A stretch of 13,224 bases of DNA from UBA1138 sp036338615 (GCA_036338615.1 JAYZBT010000334.1:1-13224), one strand, 5' to 3'; positions 7,291-13,224 are shown, counted from the first letter of the stretch. Numbers and translations are program-made. The notes: a model not told the origin generated them from the letters alone.

Positions 7291-7330
7291 AGAGGGCCCG
7301 ATCGTAGGCAACTACGGTTTGGGCCCTTTC
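7290..7330 (+). terminator. Strong stem-loop before carA (terminator or attenuator)
   Basis: A 10-base-pair lower stem, GAGAGGGCCC at 7290-7299 with GGGCCCTTTC at 7321-7330 (one G-T wobble), is topped by CGTAG/CTACG (7303-7307 with 7312-7316) and a GCAA tetraloop. The 3' side continues into a broken pyrimidine/T stretch (TTTCGCTTTCCCCC), not a clean T-run. The upstream CCCTC at 7280-7284 can pair with GAGGG at 7292-7296, which would disrupt the main stem. That is a small anti-terminator-like alternative, though weaker. It lies 61 bases before the carA start and so could terminate an upstream RNA or attenuate carA. Confidence 0.6.
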
Positions 7331-7391
7331 GCTTTCCCCCAGGTTTCCGCCCACGTGGTGCGACCCTTCTCGGCGCGAGTAGCGGCTCAAC

Positions 7392-8549
7392 ATGACCCTG
7401 GGTAGCTTTGCACCACGACGCATCGAACTTGGCCGAGAGGACTCCCTGGAAACGACAGCCTACCTACTGCTGGAAGACGGCCGCCGCTTCGACGGCGAGC
7501 TCGTGGGCGCTGCCGACCTCGCCTTGGGCGAGGTGGTCTTCAACACCTGCATGACCGGGTATCAGGAGGTTCTGACCGATCCGTCGTACACGGGCCAGCT
7601 AGTCACGATGACGTATCCGCTCATCGGAAACTACGGCGTCAACTCCGAGGACCGGGAGTCTCCCGTTCCCCAAGTGTCGGGCTTCATCGTGCGTGAGGCC
7701 TCGCGGCTCCACTCCAACTGGCGCTCCGAGGGCGGCCTGGATGCCTACCTGAAGCAGCACGGCATCACCGGGATCGCCGACCTGGACACGCGTGCGCTTA
7801 CGCGCCACATCCGTTCCAAGGGGGCGATGCGTGGAGCCATCGCCCCGTCGGGGCGGTCCGAACAGGACGTGATGGCGAAGGTGCGCGCGCACCCGCTCAT
7901 GGAAGGACTCGACCTCGCTTGCGGGGTCTCGACCGAGGAGCCGTACACGGTTCCCGCGGTAGGGGAGGAGCGTTTTCACGTGATCGCCTACGATTTCGGC
8001 GTGAAGGCCCACTCGCCGAGGCTGCTCGCGGAACGCGGGTGCCGGGTGACCGTCCTTCCTGCGGACACGCCGCCGGAAGAGATTCTGAGCGATCCGCCCG
8101 ACGGCCTGTACGTCTCGAATGGGCCGGGTGATCCGGCGGCGGTCGAGAAGGCCGAGGCTGCCATCCTCGGGCTCGCGAAGGCCGACGTGCCCGTCTTCGG
8201 GATCTGCCTTGGACATCAGCTCATCTGTCGAGCGTTCGGGGCCTCGACCTTCAAGCTTCCGTTCGGGCACCACGGTGGAAACCACCCGGTGAAGAACCTC
8301 GACACGCAGACCGTGGAGATCACCTCTCAGAACCACGGTTTCGCCGTGAGGGGGGGTGAAGGGGACGAGATTCCCGGCGCCCCCGGGCTGCGGCTCACGC
8401 ACCTCAACCTGTACGACCTGACCGTCGAGGGCGTCGAACACCGCGAATACCCTGTGCTGGCGGTCCAGTACCATCCGGAGGCAGCGCCCGGCCCTCACGA
8501 CAGTCGGTATCTTTTCGACCGCTTCCTCAGGCTCATGGAAGACCGGTGA
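7392..8549 (+). CDS. carA: Carbamoyl-phosphate synthase small (glutaminase) subunit
   Basis: Hydrolyses glutamine and passes ammonia to the large subunit CarB, which makes carbamoyl phosphate for arginine and pyrimidine synthesis. The N-terminal CPSase domain spans about 22-160 (AYLLLEDGRRFDGE, FNTCMTGYQEVLTDPSY). The class I glutamine amidotransferase domain spans about 195-380, with YVSNGPGDP (240-248), nucleophile Cys272 in FGICLGHQ, QNHGF (313-317), and His361/Glu363 in QYHPEAAPGP. At 385 residues it is slightly long: about 20 residues precede the usual start at TAYLLLEDG. No better ATG/GTG exists there and no good Shine-Dalgarno precedes 7392, so the start is uncertain. carB is not adjacent; HU follows. 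I see no promoter in 7331-7391, so transcription may come through the upstream stem-loop. Confidence 0.97.
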   Translation: MTLGSFAPRRIELGREDSLETTAYLLLEDGRRFDGELVGAADLALGEVVFNTCMTGYQEVLTDPSYTGQLVTMTYPLIGNYGVNSEDRESPVPQVSGFIVREASRLHSNWRSEGGLDAYLKQHGITGIADLDTRALTRHIRSKGAMRGAIAPSGRSEQDVMAKVRAHPLMEGLDLACGVSTEEPYTVPAVGEERFHVIAYDFGVKAHSPRLLAERGCRVTVLPADTPPEEILSDPPDGLYVSNGPGDPAAVEKAEAAILGLAKADVPVFGICLGHQLICRAFGASTFKLPFGHHGGNHPVKNLDTQTVEITSQNHGFAVRGGEGDEIPGAPGLRLTHLNLYDLTVEGVEHREYPVLAVQYHPEAAPGPHDSRYLFDRFLRLMEDR

Positions 8550-8703
8550 CGCGTTCCGGCCTGACGTTGTCCGCGGACCTAAGTCCGTTCGTCGCAACGA
8601 TTCCCGTCACCTTGCGGTCGCCCATGACCGTCGTTACCGTGGTTGCCTCCGGCGAGAAGGCTGGATTCGAAAGCCCACCCGAAGACGCTCCTCTGGAGGC
8701 AGC

Positions 8704-9003
8704 ATGACGAAGGCGGACTTGGTCGAGCAGGTGGCTGAAGCGATCGGCCCCGGCATCACCAAGAAGGACTGCGCACTCGTCGTGGAGGGCTTTCTGAATG
8801 CCGTGAAACTCGCGCTCGCGAACGGTGAGAATATCGAGATCCGTGGCTTCGGCACCTTCAACGTGCGAAAGCGGAAGACGCGGGTGGCGCGTAATCCTCG
8901 CACGGGTGACCCCGTCGATGTCCCCTCGCGGTCGGTCCCGGTGTTCAAGCCCTCGAAGCATCTCCGTGGCCGGGTCGCCAAGCTGGACGAAGTTTCCGGC
9001 TGA
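8704..9003 (+). CDS. HU-family DNA-binding protein
   Basis: Small nucleoid-associated protein that binds and bends DNA as a dimer. The 99 residues span the whole HU/IHF fold: a helical N-terminal body (MTKADLVEQVAEAI), then the signature GFGTFNVRKRKTRVARNPRTG-like region at 48-68, with the arm proline in ARNPRTG (62-68), and the closing VPVFKPSKHLR (78-88). The ATG is preceded by GGAGG at 8695-8699. The 154-base gap after carA suggests its own promoter, though I see no clear -35/-10. The palindrome GTCCGCGGAC lies at 8569-8578 in that gap. HU versus IHF cannot be separated confidently; the family assignment is secure. Confidence 0.95.
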   Translation: MTKADLVEQVAEAIGPGITKKDCALVVEGFLNAVKLALANGENIEIRGFGTFNVRKRKTRVARNPRTGDPVDVPSRSVPVFKPSKHLRGRVAKLDEVSG

Positions 9004-9045
9004 GCAGCCTGCGGCCTGCGTCTGGTTCGCCCCCCTCGATCCGCA

Positions 9046-9075
9046 TTTAACGTTTGTGGGCGCATCAGCGTCTGA
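9046..9075 (+). promoter_or_regulatory. Likely ECF-type promoter of the sigma gene
   Basis: TTTAAC at 9046-9051 and CGTCTGA at 9069-9075 are separated by 17 bases, the layout of ECF sigma promoters (an AAC-containing -35 and a CGTC-type -10). It sits directly before the ECF sigma gene, as expected for an autoregulated sigma. The predicted start of transcription, 6-8 bases after the -10, falls at about 9081-9083, on the GTG start codon at 9082. The mRNA would then be leaderless, in keeping with the absence of any Shine-Dalgarno there. Confidence 0.5.
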
Positions 9076-9081
9076 CGTTCG

Positions 9082-9639
9082 GTGAGGGGCGACGAACGGT
9101 CGGACGCGATTCTTTCCGACGAGGAACTGGTCGAAAGGGCGCGCGCCGGGGACGACGCGGCCCTCAGCGACTTGGTGGAGCGACACCACGGGGCGGCATA
9201 CCGGGTGGCGTTTTCCATGCTGCAGGATGCTGATGCCGCGCAGGACGTGGTGCAGGACGCGTTCATCAAGGCGTTTCGTGCTCTCGGTGGCTTTCGGGGC
9301 GACTCGTCTTTCAGAACTTGGGTCCTGACCATCGCGGGCAACCAGGCAAGAGGCGCTTTGCGAAAGAGAGGGCGGCGGAAAGAGACGGCGCTGGAGGATG
9401 CAGGGCCGGTGCGATCGGAACAGAAAGCGCCGGATGAAGAAGCGGTGGATGGGCAGGAGGCGGTGCGGGCGCGAAAGATGCTTGAACGGCTACCGGAGAA
9501 GCAAAAGCTCTCCGTTACACTCAGGATAGAACAGGGGCTGAGCTTCAAGGAGATCGGCGAAGTCATAGGATCCAGCGAGGGGGCTGCTCGCGTGAACTAC
9601 TTTCATGGGATCCGACGGCTCAGGGAGTTGATGCAATGA
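9082..9639 (+). CDS. RNA polymerase sigma factor, ECF subfamily
   Basis: Alternative sigma factor that directs RNA polymerase to a small regulon. Its 185 residues hold only the two ECF domains: sigma-2 at about 28-95 (with DAAQDVVQDAFIKAFRAL at 51-68 and FRGDSSFRTWVLTIAGNQAR at 71-90), and sigma-4 at about 128-182, whose helix-turn-helix reads LSFKEIGEVIGSSEGAARV (153-171). They are joined by an acidic linker (about 100-125). I accept the GTG at 9082; it has no Shine-Dalgarno but coincides with the start predicted from the ECF-like promoter just upstream. Its stop overlaps the ATG of the anti-sigma gene (ATGA), so the pair is translationally coupled. The regulon and signal are not known. Confidence 0.94.
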   Translation: MRGDERSDAILSDEELVERARAGDDAALSDLVERHHGAAYRVAFSMLQDADAAQDVVQDAFIKAFRALGGFRGDSSFRTWVLTIAGNQARGALRKRGRRKETALEDAGPVRSEQKAPDEEAVDGQEAVRARKMLERLPEKQKLSVTLRIEQGLSFKEIGEVIGSSEGAARVNYFHGIRRLRELMQ

Positions 9640-10112
9640 GCAACGCGACATGTGAAACGGTACGGGATTGGATTCCCGAATATGCGAGCGGACGACTCGC
9701 CCCGCTCGAGGCCACCTCGGTGCGGTCGCACCTGGCGGACTGCTCCGAGTGCCGGGCCGAGCTGGATCTCGCCATGCTCATTCTTGCTTCACGAGCCGAG
9801 GTACCAGCGGGCCTCGCCCGAACGGTCTGGGCCGCCGTGCGTAGCGACCGCGCCCACGTGCATCGTCCGTGGTGGGGTATCAGCGCGGCCGCGGTCGCGG
9901 CGCTCGCTCTCGGCATCGGAATGTCTTCGAATGGTTTGGAACAGGTCGAATCGGCGGTTCCGGGCTACGCTTTTGAGATCGAGGACGGCGACGCGTGGCT
10001 GAGTGATGACGGCCTCATCGCGGGCGCTCCGGACCTCGATGCCTTGAGCGACGAGGCGCTACTGCAGTTCCTGGACGAATTGAACGTGAGTGGAGCGGGA
10101 GGAGGGGCGTGA
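9636..10112 (+). CDS. Zinc-finger (HC2-type) membrane anti-sigma factor
   Basis: Probably holds the upstream ECF sigma inactive at the membrane. The N-terminal anti-sigma domain has the zinc-binding pattern Cys6...His32-x3-Cys36-x2-Cys39 (HLADCSEC). One transmembrane helix is visible at about 79-97 (WWGISAAAVAALALGIGM), preceded by a basic stretch, so the N-terminus should be cytoplasmic and residues 98-158 outside the membrane. By my count that outer tail holds 14 Asp/Glu and no Lys, Arg or His, which is striking in a protein of this type. The ATG overlaps the sigma stop by one base and the gene's own TGA overlaps the next GTG start, giving a three-gene unit. Role is inferred from domain and context. 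Confidence 0.88.
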   Translation: MSNATCETVRDWIPEYASGRLAPLEATSVRSHLADCSECRAELDLAMLILASRAEVPAGLARTVWAAVRSDRAHVHRPWWGISAAAVAALALGIGMSSNGLEQVESAVPGYAFEIEDGDAWLSDDGLIAGAPDLDALSDEALLQFLDELNVSGAGGGA

Positions 10113-10723
10113 GTGCTTCGAGGCTGGCCAAGTCGGGATTCTTCTTGTCGCTGATGCTCTCGCTCCTCGCGGTCGTGCCGCTGCAGGCGCAGCGGGGACC
10201 GGCCATGGGCCGCAGAGGGATGAGCGCCGAGCGGGCTCAACTAGAGATGCGCGTTCGCGCCCGCATGGCCGAGATGATGCGCGAGCGGCTTGGACTCAGC
10301 GAGGAGGACGACGCCCGCCTCTCCACGGTCGTCGAGCAATTCGTTGGGCAGCGTCGGCAACTCGCTCGCGAACAGCGGGGCCTGAGGCGGCGCGTGGAGG
10401 AGCTGAGGCTCGACCGTGGACAGGATCAGAACGAAGCGGCGGAACTGCTGCAGCGCATGGCCGCCCTACGGATGCAGGAGGCCGAGTTGTACCAGGCCGA
10501 ACAGGAAGCGCTGCTCGAGATCCTGACACCCGTCCAGGTCCTGCACTACGTCTCGATGCGAGCCCTACTGGGTGAGCGGCTCCAGCGAATCCGCGGTGGT
10601 CAGAGCGGCCGCAGTGGCGGGCGTTCCGGCAGTGGTCGCGGGCCGATCCGAGACGGGAATTCGCTTTCTGCTCCGGGTCCGCTGGACGGGTCATGGGAGG
10701 GCAGGTTCTCGCCGGAACGTTGA
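10109..10723 (+). CDS. Exported Spy/CpxP/ZraP-like (LTxxQ) periplasmic protein
   Basis: This 204-residue protein begins with a signal peptide (SRLAKSGFFLSLMLSLLAVV, likely cleaved after Ala27). The mature part is mostly helical and Arg/Glu/Met/Gln-rich (about 38-155), with likely coiled-coil stretches and an LTPVQ motif at 139-143. That layout resembles the LTxxQ family of Spy, CpxP, ZraP and CnrX-type envelope-stress proteins. The tail from about 160 is low-complexity Gly/Ser/Arg. The mature chain uses Arg with no Lys, and it lacks Cys and has very few His, so classical metal binding is not obvious. It starts at GTG overlapping the anti-sigma stop, behind a strong GGAGGAGGGG site. Context suggests it senses or buffers an envelope signal for the sigma/anti-sigma pair. 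Family assignment is moderate. Confidence 0.7.
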   Translation: MSASRLAKSGFFLSLMLSLLAVVPLQAQRGPAMGRRGMSAERAQLEMRVRARMAEMMRERLGLSEEDDARLSTVVEQFVGQRRQLAREQRGLRRRVEELRLDRGQDQNEAAELLQRMAALRMQEAELYQAEQEALLEILTPVQVLHYVSMRALLGERLQRIRGGQSGRSGGRSGSGRGPIRDGNSLSAPGPLDGSWEGRFSPER

Positions 10724-10786
10724 CGTAGCCCGCGGGGTCTCCCAAGCTCAACCGATCCGGCACAACGAACTTCTCCGAAGGGCTCC

Positions 10787-11038
10787 ATGTCCGTTCCTGT
10801 CCGCACACTCTTTTTCGCCGCCTACCGTGATCGACTCGGGCTTTCCGAGCTCATGGTGGAGCTCGCCCAGGGTGCGACCGTCGCGGATCTCGTCGCGGAG
10901 CTGAGGGGCCGGGGCTCTCCGTTCGATCTCTTGCCCGAGCAGCCTGCCGTCGCCGTGAACCGCGCTTATGCGTTGATGAGTGAGCCGCTGGATTCAGGGG
11001 ACGAGGTCGCGTTCATTCCACCTGTGGCGGGCGGCTGA
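10787..11038 (+). CDS. moaD: Molybdopterin synthase sulfur carrier subunit MoaD
   Basis: Ubiquitin-like carrier that donates sulfur, as a C-terminal thiocarboxylate, to precursor Z (cPMP) when bound to MoaE. Its 83 residues show the beta-grasp pattern: VRTLFFAAYRDRLG (5-18), the TVADLVAELRGRG helix (31-43), PAVAVNRAYA (53-62) and DEVAFIPPVAGG ending in the required Gly-Gly (82-83). The ATG has GAAGGG just upstream. It is followed 2 bases later by moaE and then moaA, so all three are clearly one operon. The preceding 63-base gap shows GGAACGT at 10714-10720 and GGTCTCC from 10736, a weak RpoE-like pair. Confidence 0.93.
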   Translation: MSVPVRTLFFAAYRDRLGLSELMVELAQGATVADLVAELRGRGSPFDLLPEQPAVAVNRAYALMSEPLDSGDEVAFIPPVAGG

Positions 11039-11040
11039 CG

Positions 11041-11517
11041 TTGATCTTCGCGCGTGTTGTAGCCGATGTCATCGATCCGGTGGAGGTCCTCGCTCGAGTT
11101 GGCTCGGATGAAGACGGGGCGGCACTGCTCTTCTTGGGCGTCGTGCGAGATCACGCCGACGAGCGTCCCGTCTCTGGGATGCGATACGACGCATACGCCG
11201 ACATGGCCGGGGAGGTCTTGCAGGCGATCGCCGAAGAGGCGGCACAGCGGCTCGGGACGGATCGTGTCGCAGTCGTACACCGGTTCGGGGAGCTGGGCAT
11301 CGGAGAGGTGAGCGTGGCGATCGCGGTCTCGAGCCCACACCGCGCAGAGGCGTTCGACGCCTCGCGGTACGTGATCGAGCAGATCAAGCAGCGGCTTCCG
11401 GTTTGGAAGAAGGAACACTATGTGGACGGTGCGTCCGAGTGGGTCGAAGGCACCGTGCCGCCTCGCGCGGCTTCACCCACCGTGTCGACCGCCGCCTGGG
11501 AAGGGGGGAGCGCGTGA
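11041..11517 (+). CDS. moaE: Molybdopterin synthase catalytic subunit MoaE
   Basis: Catalytic subunit that converts cPMP to molybdopterin using MoaD thiocarboxylate. Its 158 residues carry the family blocks FLGVVRDHAD (31-40, with Arg36), MRYDAYADMA (47-56), HRFGELGIGE (80-89), SSPHRAEAF (97-105) with His100-Arg101, and the active-site region IKQRLPVWKKEHYVDGASEWV (115-135) with Lys116, Lys123 and Lys124. The C-terminal 20 residues are a loose extension. I use the TTG at 11041, 2 bases after the moaD stop, because it places the first beta strand (IFARVVADVIDPVEVL) where the family needs it. The first in-frame Met is residue 47, too late. The start is unusual but coupled to moaD translation. 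Confidence 0.94.
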   Translation: MIFARVVADVIDPVEVLARVGSDEDGAALLFLGVVRDHADERPVSGMRYDAYADMAGEVLQAIAEEAAQRLGTDRVAVVHRFGELGIGEVSVAIAVSSPHRAEAFDASRYVIEQIKQRLPVWKKEHYVDGASEWVEGTVPPRAASPTVSTAAWEGGSA

Positions 11518-12494
11518 AGGACCAGTTCGGACGCACCGTCAAGTACCTGCGGGTCTCCGTAACCGACAAGTGCAACCTGCGATGCGTGTACTGCATGCCG
11601 CTCGAAGGCCTGCCGTGGCTCAAGCGGGAAGAGATTCTCTCATACGAAGAGATCGCGCGCGTCGTGCGCGAGATGGCCGGAATGGGGCTTCAGCGCGTCC
11701 GGATCACCGGTGGGGAGCCATTGGTTCGGCGCGATCTGGACGACCTCGTTCGCATGATCGCCGCTGTGCCCGAGATTGAGGACCTGTCCCTGTCGACGAA
11801 TGCCGTGCTGCTCGCCGATCAAGCAGAGAAGTTGAAACAGGCCGGCATCCAGCGCCTCAATATTTCGCTGGACTCTCTAAAGGCGGATCGCGTGGATGCG
11901 ATCTCGCGCCGACCGGGCTCGTACACGAAGATCATGGAGGGTCTCGATGCGGCCGAGGAGGTCGGCTTCGCGCCACTCAAGATCAACGTGGTTCTCATCC
12001 GTGGGCAGAACGACGACGAAATCGAAGACTTCGCGCGCATTTCGCGCGAGCGCCCTTGGCACGTTCGTTTCATCGAGTTGATGCCGACCGGGGCCAACCT
12101 CGACTTGAGCGCGAACAGCTTCGTGTCGTGCGCCGATGCGCTCAGACGAGTGCGCGCGATCGAGGAGTTGGAGGCGGTCGAGGGTCCGTTCGGGAATGGG
12201 CCGGCCACCTACTACCGCTTTCCGGGCGCGCCTGGCACCGTCGGCGTCATCACCCCCATGAGCCACAACTACTGCGACCGGTGCAACCGAATGCGGCTCA
12301 CGGCCTCGGGGATGTTGCGCCCGTGCCTGTTCGGAGACATCGAAACCAACCTCCGCGACCCGCTGCGCGAGGGCGCCGACCTGCGGCCCTTGATCGAAGA
12401 AACGCTCCGCATCAAGCCGGAGCGCCACTACCTGATCCAGGGTAGCGCTGCGGGGTCGGGCGGGCTGGTCGCGCTCTCCCAGACCGGCGGGTAG
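11514..12494 (+). CDS. moaA: GTP 3',8-cyclase MoaA (radical SAM)
   Basis: Catalyses the first step of molybdenum cofactor synthesis, a radical S-adenosylmethionine cyclisation of GTP that MoaC completes to cPMP. The 326 residues include the N-terminal 4Fe-4S motif CNLRCVYC (Cys20, Cys24, Cys27), ITGGEPLVR (64-72), STNA, and NISLDSL, followed by the C-terminal second cluster Cys254-x2-Cys257-x13-Cys271 in the NYCDRCNRMRL region. The protein ends in Gly-Gly, as functional MoaA does. I chose the GTG at 11514, overlapping the moaE stop (GTGA) and preceded by a strong AAGGGGGGAG site. A longer in-frame ATG at 11403 would lie within moaE and add 37 unrelated residues. moaC is not in the window. Confidence 0.96.
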   Translation: MKDQFGRTVKYLRVSVTDKCNLRCVYCMPLEGLPWLKREEILSYEEIARVVREMAGMGLQRVRITGGEPLVRRDLDDLVRMIAAVPEIEDLSLSTNAVLLADQAEKLKQAGIQRLNISLDSLKADRVDAISRRPGSYTKIMEGLDAAEEVGFAPLKINVVLIRGQNDDEIEDFARISRERPWHVRFIELMPTGANLDLSANSFVSCADALRRVRAIEELEAVEGPFGNGPATYYRFPGAPGTVGVITPMSHNYCDRCNRMRLTASGMLRPCLFGDIETNLRDPLREGADLRPLIEETLRIKPERHYLIQGSAAGSGGLVALSQTGG

Positions 12495-12519
12495 ACCTGC
12501 ACAAGTAGGTCGTTATACT
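12492..12519 (+). promoter_or_regulatory. Sigma-70-like promoter for mdh
   Basis: TATACT at 12514-12519 is a strong -10 match in an otherwise GC-rich area. TAGACC at 12492-12497, overlapping the moaA stop, matches four of six -35 consensus positions, with a 16-base spacer. It would give a 5' leader of roughly 60 bases to the mdh ATG and separates mdh from the moa operon. Confidence 0.45.
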
Positions 12520-12588
12520 CCACACGTACGGCCGCACCCCCGGTCGCTCGATCTCCCCAAAACCCTGCCGTCGGAGTAGAAGTCTCCC

Positions 12589-13224
12589 ATGAGTGCCAAG
12601 AAGATCACCGTCGTCGGCGCCGGCCATGTCGGCGCCACTTGCTCGCAGTTGCTCGCCCAAAAGGAACTCGCCCGCGAGGTCATCCTCATCGACATCGCCG
12701 AAGGGATTCCTCAAGGGAAAGCGCTCGACCAGTGGGAGAGCGCTCCCATCGAGGGCTGCGACTCCCGGGTGACCGGGAGCAATGGCTACGACGAGGCGGC
12801 GGGGTCGGACATCTTCATCGTGACGGCTGGCGTTGCTCGCAAGCCGGGCATGAGCCGGGACGACCTCCTGAAGATCAACGCCGGCGTGATCCGCTCGGTA
12901 TCGGAAGAGATCAAGTGCGTTGCGCCTGACTCGATCGTGATCGTCGTGACCAACCCACTCGATGTGATGGCACAGGTCGCGCTCGAGACGACGGGATTCC
13001 CACGGGAGCGCGTCATCGGCATGGCCGGCGTGCTCGACACCGCGCGGTACCGCTCCTTCATCGCGCTGGAACTCGACGTCAGTATCGAGGACATCCAGGC
13101 GCTCGTGCTCGGCGGCCACGGCGACACTATGGTGCCGCTCGCCAGCTACACTTCGGTCAGTGGGATTCCTCTGACGCAACTGCTCGCCCAGGATCGGATC
13201 GACGCGCTGGTCGAAAGGACGCGG
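12589..13224 (+). CDS. mdh: Malate dehydrogenase, LDH-like type (3' end outside window)
   Basis: NAD-dependent oxidation of malate to oxaloacetate in the TCA cycle. The first 212 codons are open to the window edge; a full enzyme has roughly 310, so about a third is missing because of the window, not a mutation. The Rossmann motif GAGHVG (10-15) is followed by the NAD-ribose acidic residue Asp35. The mobile loop GVARKPGMSR (81-90) carries Arg84 and Arg90, the arginine signature that favours malate over lactate. Other active-site residues are Asn122 in VTNPLDV, Asp150 and Arg153 in GVLDTARYR, and His177 in GGHGDTMVPL. The ATG has a distant GGAG and fits the usual N-terminus MxxKKITVVGAG. It probably has its own promoter just after moaA. 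Confidence 0.96.
   Translation, partial: MSAKKITVVGAGHVGATCSQLLAQKELAREVILIDIAEGIPQGKALDQWESAPIEGCDSRVTGSNGYDEAAGSDIFIVTAGVARKPGMSRDDLLKINAGVIRSVSEEIKCVAPDSIVIVVTNPLDVMAQVALETTGFPRERVIGMAGVLDTARYRSFIALELDVSIEDIQALVLGGHGDTMVPLASYTSVSGIPLTQLLAQDRIDALVERTR

Larger units (their letters stand above)
6956..7330 (+). ncRNA. Candidate structured RNA or carA leader (unidentified)
   Basis: This is a GC-rich stretch without a credible protein, dense with short stems. Three hairpins abut without a gap: 6956-6974 (loop ATTCAGA), 6975-6990 (TCATCG/CGATGG, loop AAGA) and 6991-7007 (CGTTGG/CCGACG, loop TCATC). They are followed by TTGCC/GGCAA (7026-7030 with 7056-7060), CCGGAA/TTCCGG (7062-7081), TGGGGG/CCCCCA (7091-7112), the palindrome CGGTCGCGACCG (7143-7154), CCTGGCC/GGCCAGG (7185-7191 with 7218-7224) and the terminal stem-loop at 7290-7330. 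I looked for the conserved cores of RNase P RNA, tmRNA, SRP RNA, cobalamin and TPP riboswitches and T-boxes and saw none. Some of these stems are expected by chance at high G+C, so the call rests on density and exact abutment. Strand is inferred from the terminal hairpin and from carA. Confidence 0.3.

Noticed and set aside
7290..7330. Group II intron domain V
   Set aside because: It has a GNRA-type loop and a stem of similar size, but lacks the AGC/CGC catalytic triad, the two-base bulge and any recognisable intron boundary or reverse transcriptase nearby.
6880..7330. RNase P RNA, tmRNA, SRP RNA, cobalamin/TPP riboswitch or T-box
   Set aside because: I searched by eye for the invariant cores of each and found none. 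A covariance-model search would be decisive.
11403..11513. Longer MoaA N-terminus from the ATG at 11403
   Set aside because: The added 37 residues lie inside moaE and do not resemble MoaA. The GTG at 11514 has a strong ribosome-binding site and the usual N-terminus.
1..13224. CRISPR arrays, tRNA or rRNA genes, transposases, phage genes
   Set aside because: No regularly spaced repeats, RNA-gene signatures or mobile-element proteins were seen on either strand.

Overview
The window is a GC-rich stretch of bacterial chromosome dominated by housekeeping genes, all on the + strand. The codon and amino-acid style (Ala/Gly/Arg/Asp-rich, many GTG starts, one TTG start) points to a high-GC aerobic bacterium. 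The set (pgk-tpiA-secG, E1 alpha/E1 beta/E2, lipB, a lone carA, an ECF sigma unit, moaDEA, mdh) would fit something like Gemmatimonadota. That placement is an impression from the proteins, not a demonstrated assignment.

Layout. Positions 30-2457 carry two consecutive glycolytic enzymes, phosphoglycerate kinase and triosephosphate isomerase, followed by the SecG translocon subunit. Positions 2517-6692 carry a 2-oxoacid dehydrogenase cluster: E1 alpha, E1 beta and a single-lipoyl-domain E2. The octanoyltransferase LipB follows and would supply the lipoyl precursor for that E2. No E3 (dihydrolipoamide dehydrogenase) is present here. Positions 6693-7391 are a ~700-base interval with no convincing gene. 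Its first third is AT-rich and carries inverted and direct repeats. Its remainder is GC-rich, packed with short hairpins, and ends in a strong GCAA-capped stem-loop just upstream of carA. A 38-codon Arg-rich mini-ORF stops exactly at the foot of that stem-loop. This interval is the best candidate in the window for something undescribed, either a structured RNA or a carA leader/attenuator.

Positions 7392-9003 encode CarA (carbamoyl-phosphate synthase small subunit, with no carB beside it) and an HU-family DNA-binding protein. Positions 9082-10723 form a tight, translationally overlapping three-gene unit: an ECF sigma factor, a zinc-finger membrane anti-sigma factor with an unusually acidic extracytoplasmic tail, and an exported Spy/CpxP/ZraP-like protein with an LTxxQ-type motif. 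This looks like a self-contained envelope-stress or metal-sensing switch. A likely ECF-type autoregulatory promoter lies directly before a probably leaderless sigma gene. Positions 10787-12494 hold molybdenum cofactor genes moaD, moaE and moaA. From 12589 to the window edge lies the N-terminal 212 codons of an LDH-like malate dehydrogenase, preceded by a sigma-70-like promoter.

Together the genes link glycolysis, 2-oxoacid oxidation and the TCA cycle, with lipoate and molybdopterin cofactor supply. Only the 6693-7391 interval and the ECF unit look accessory or regulatory.
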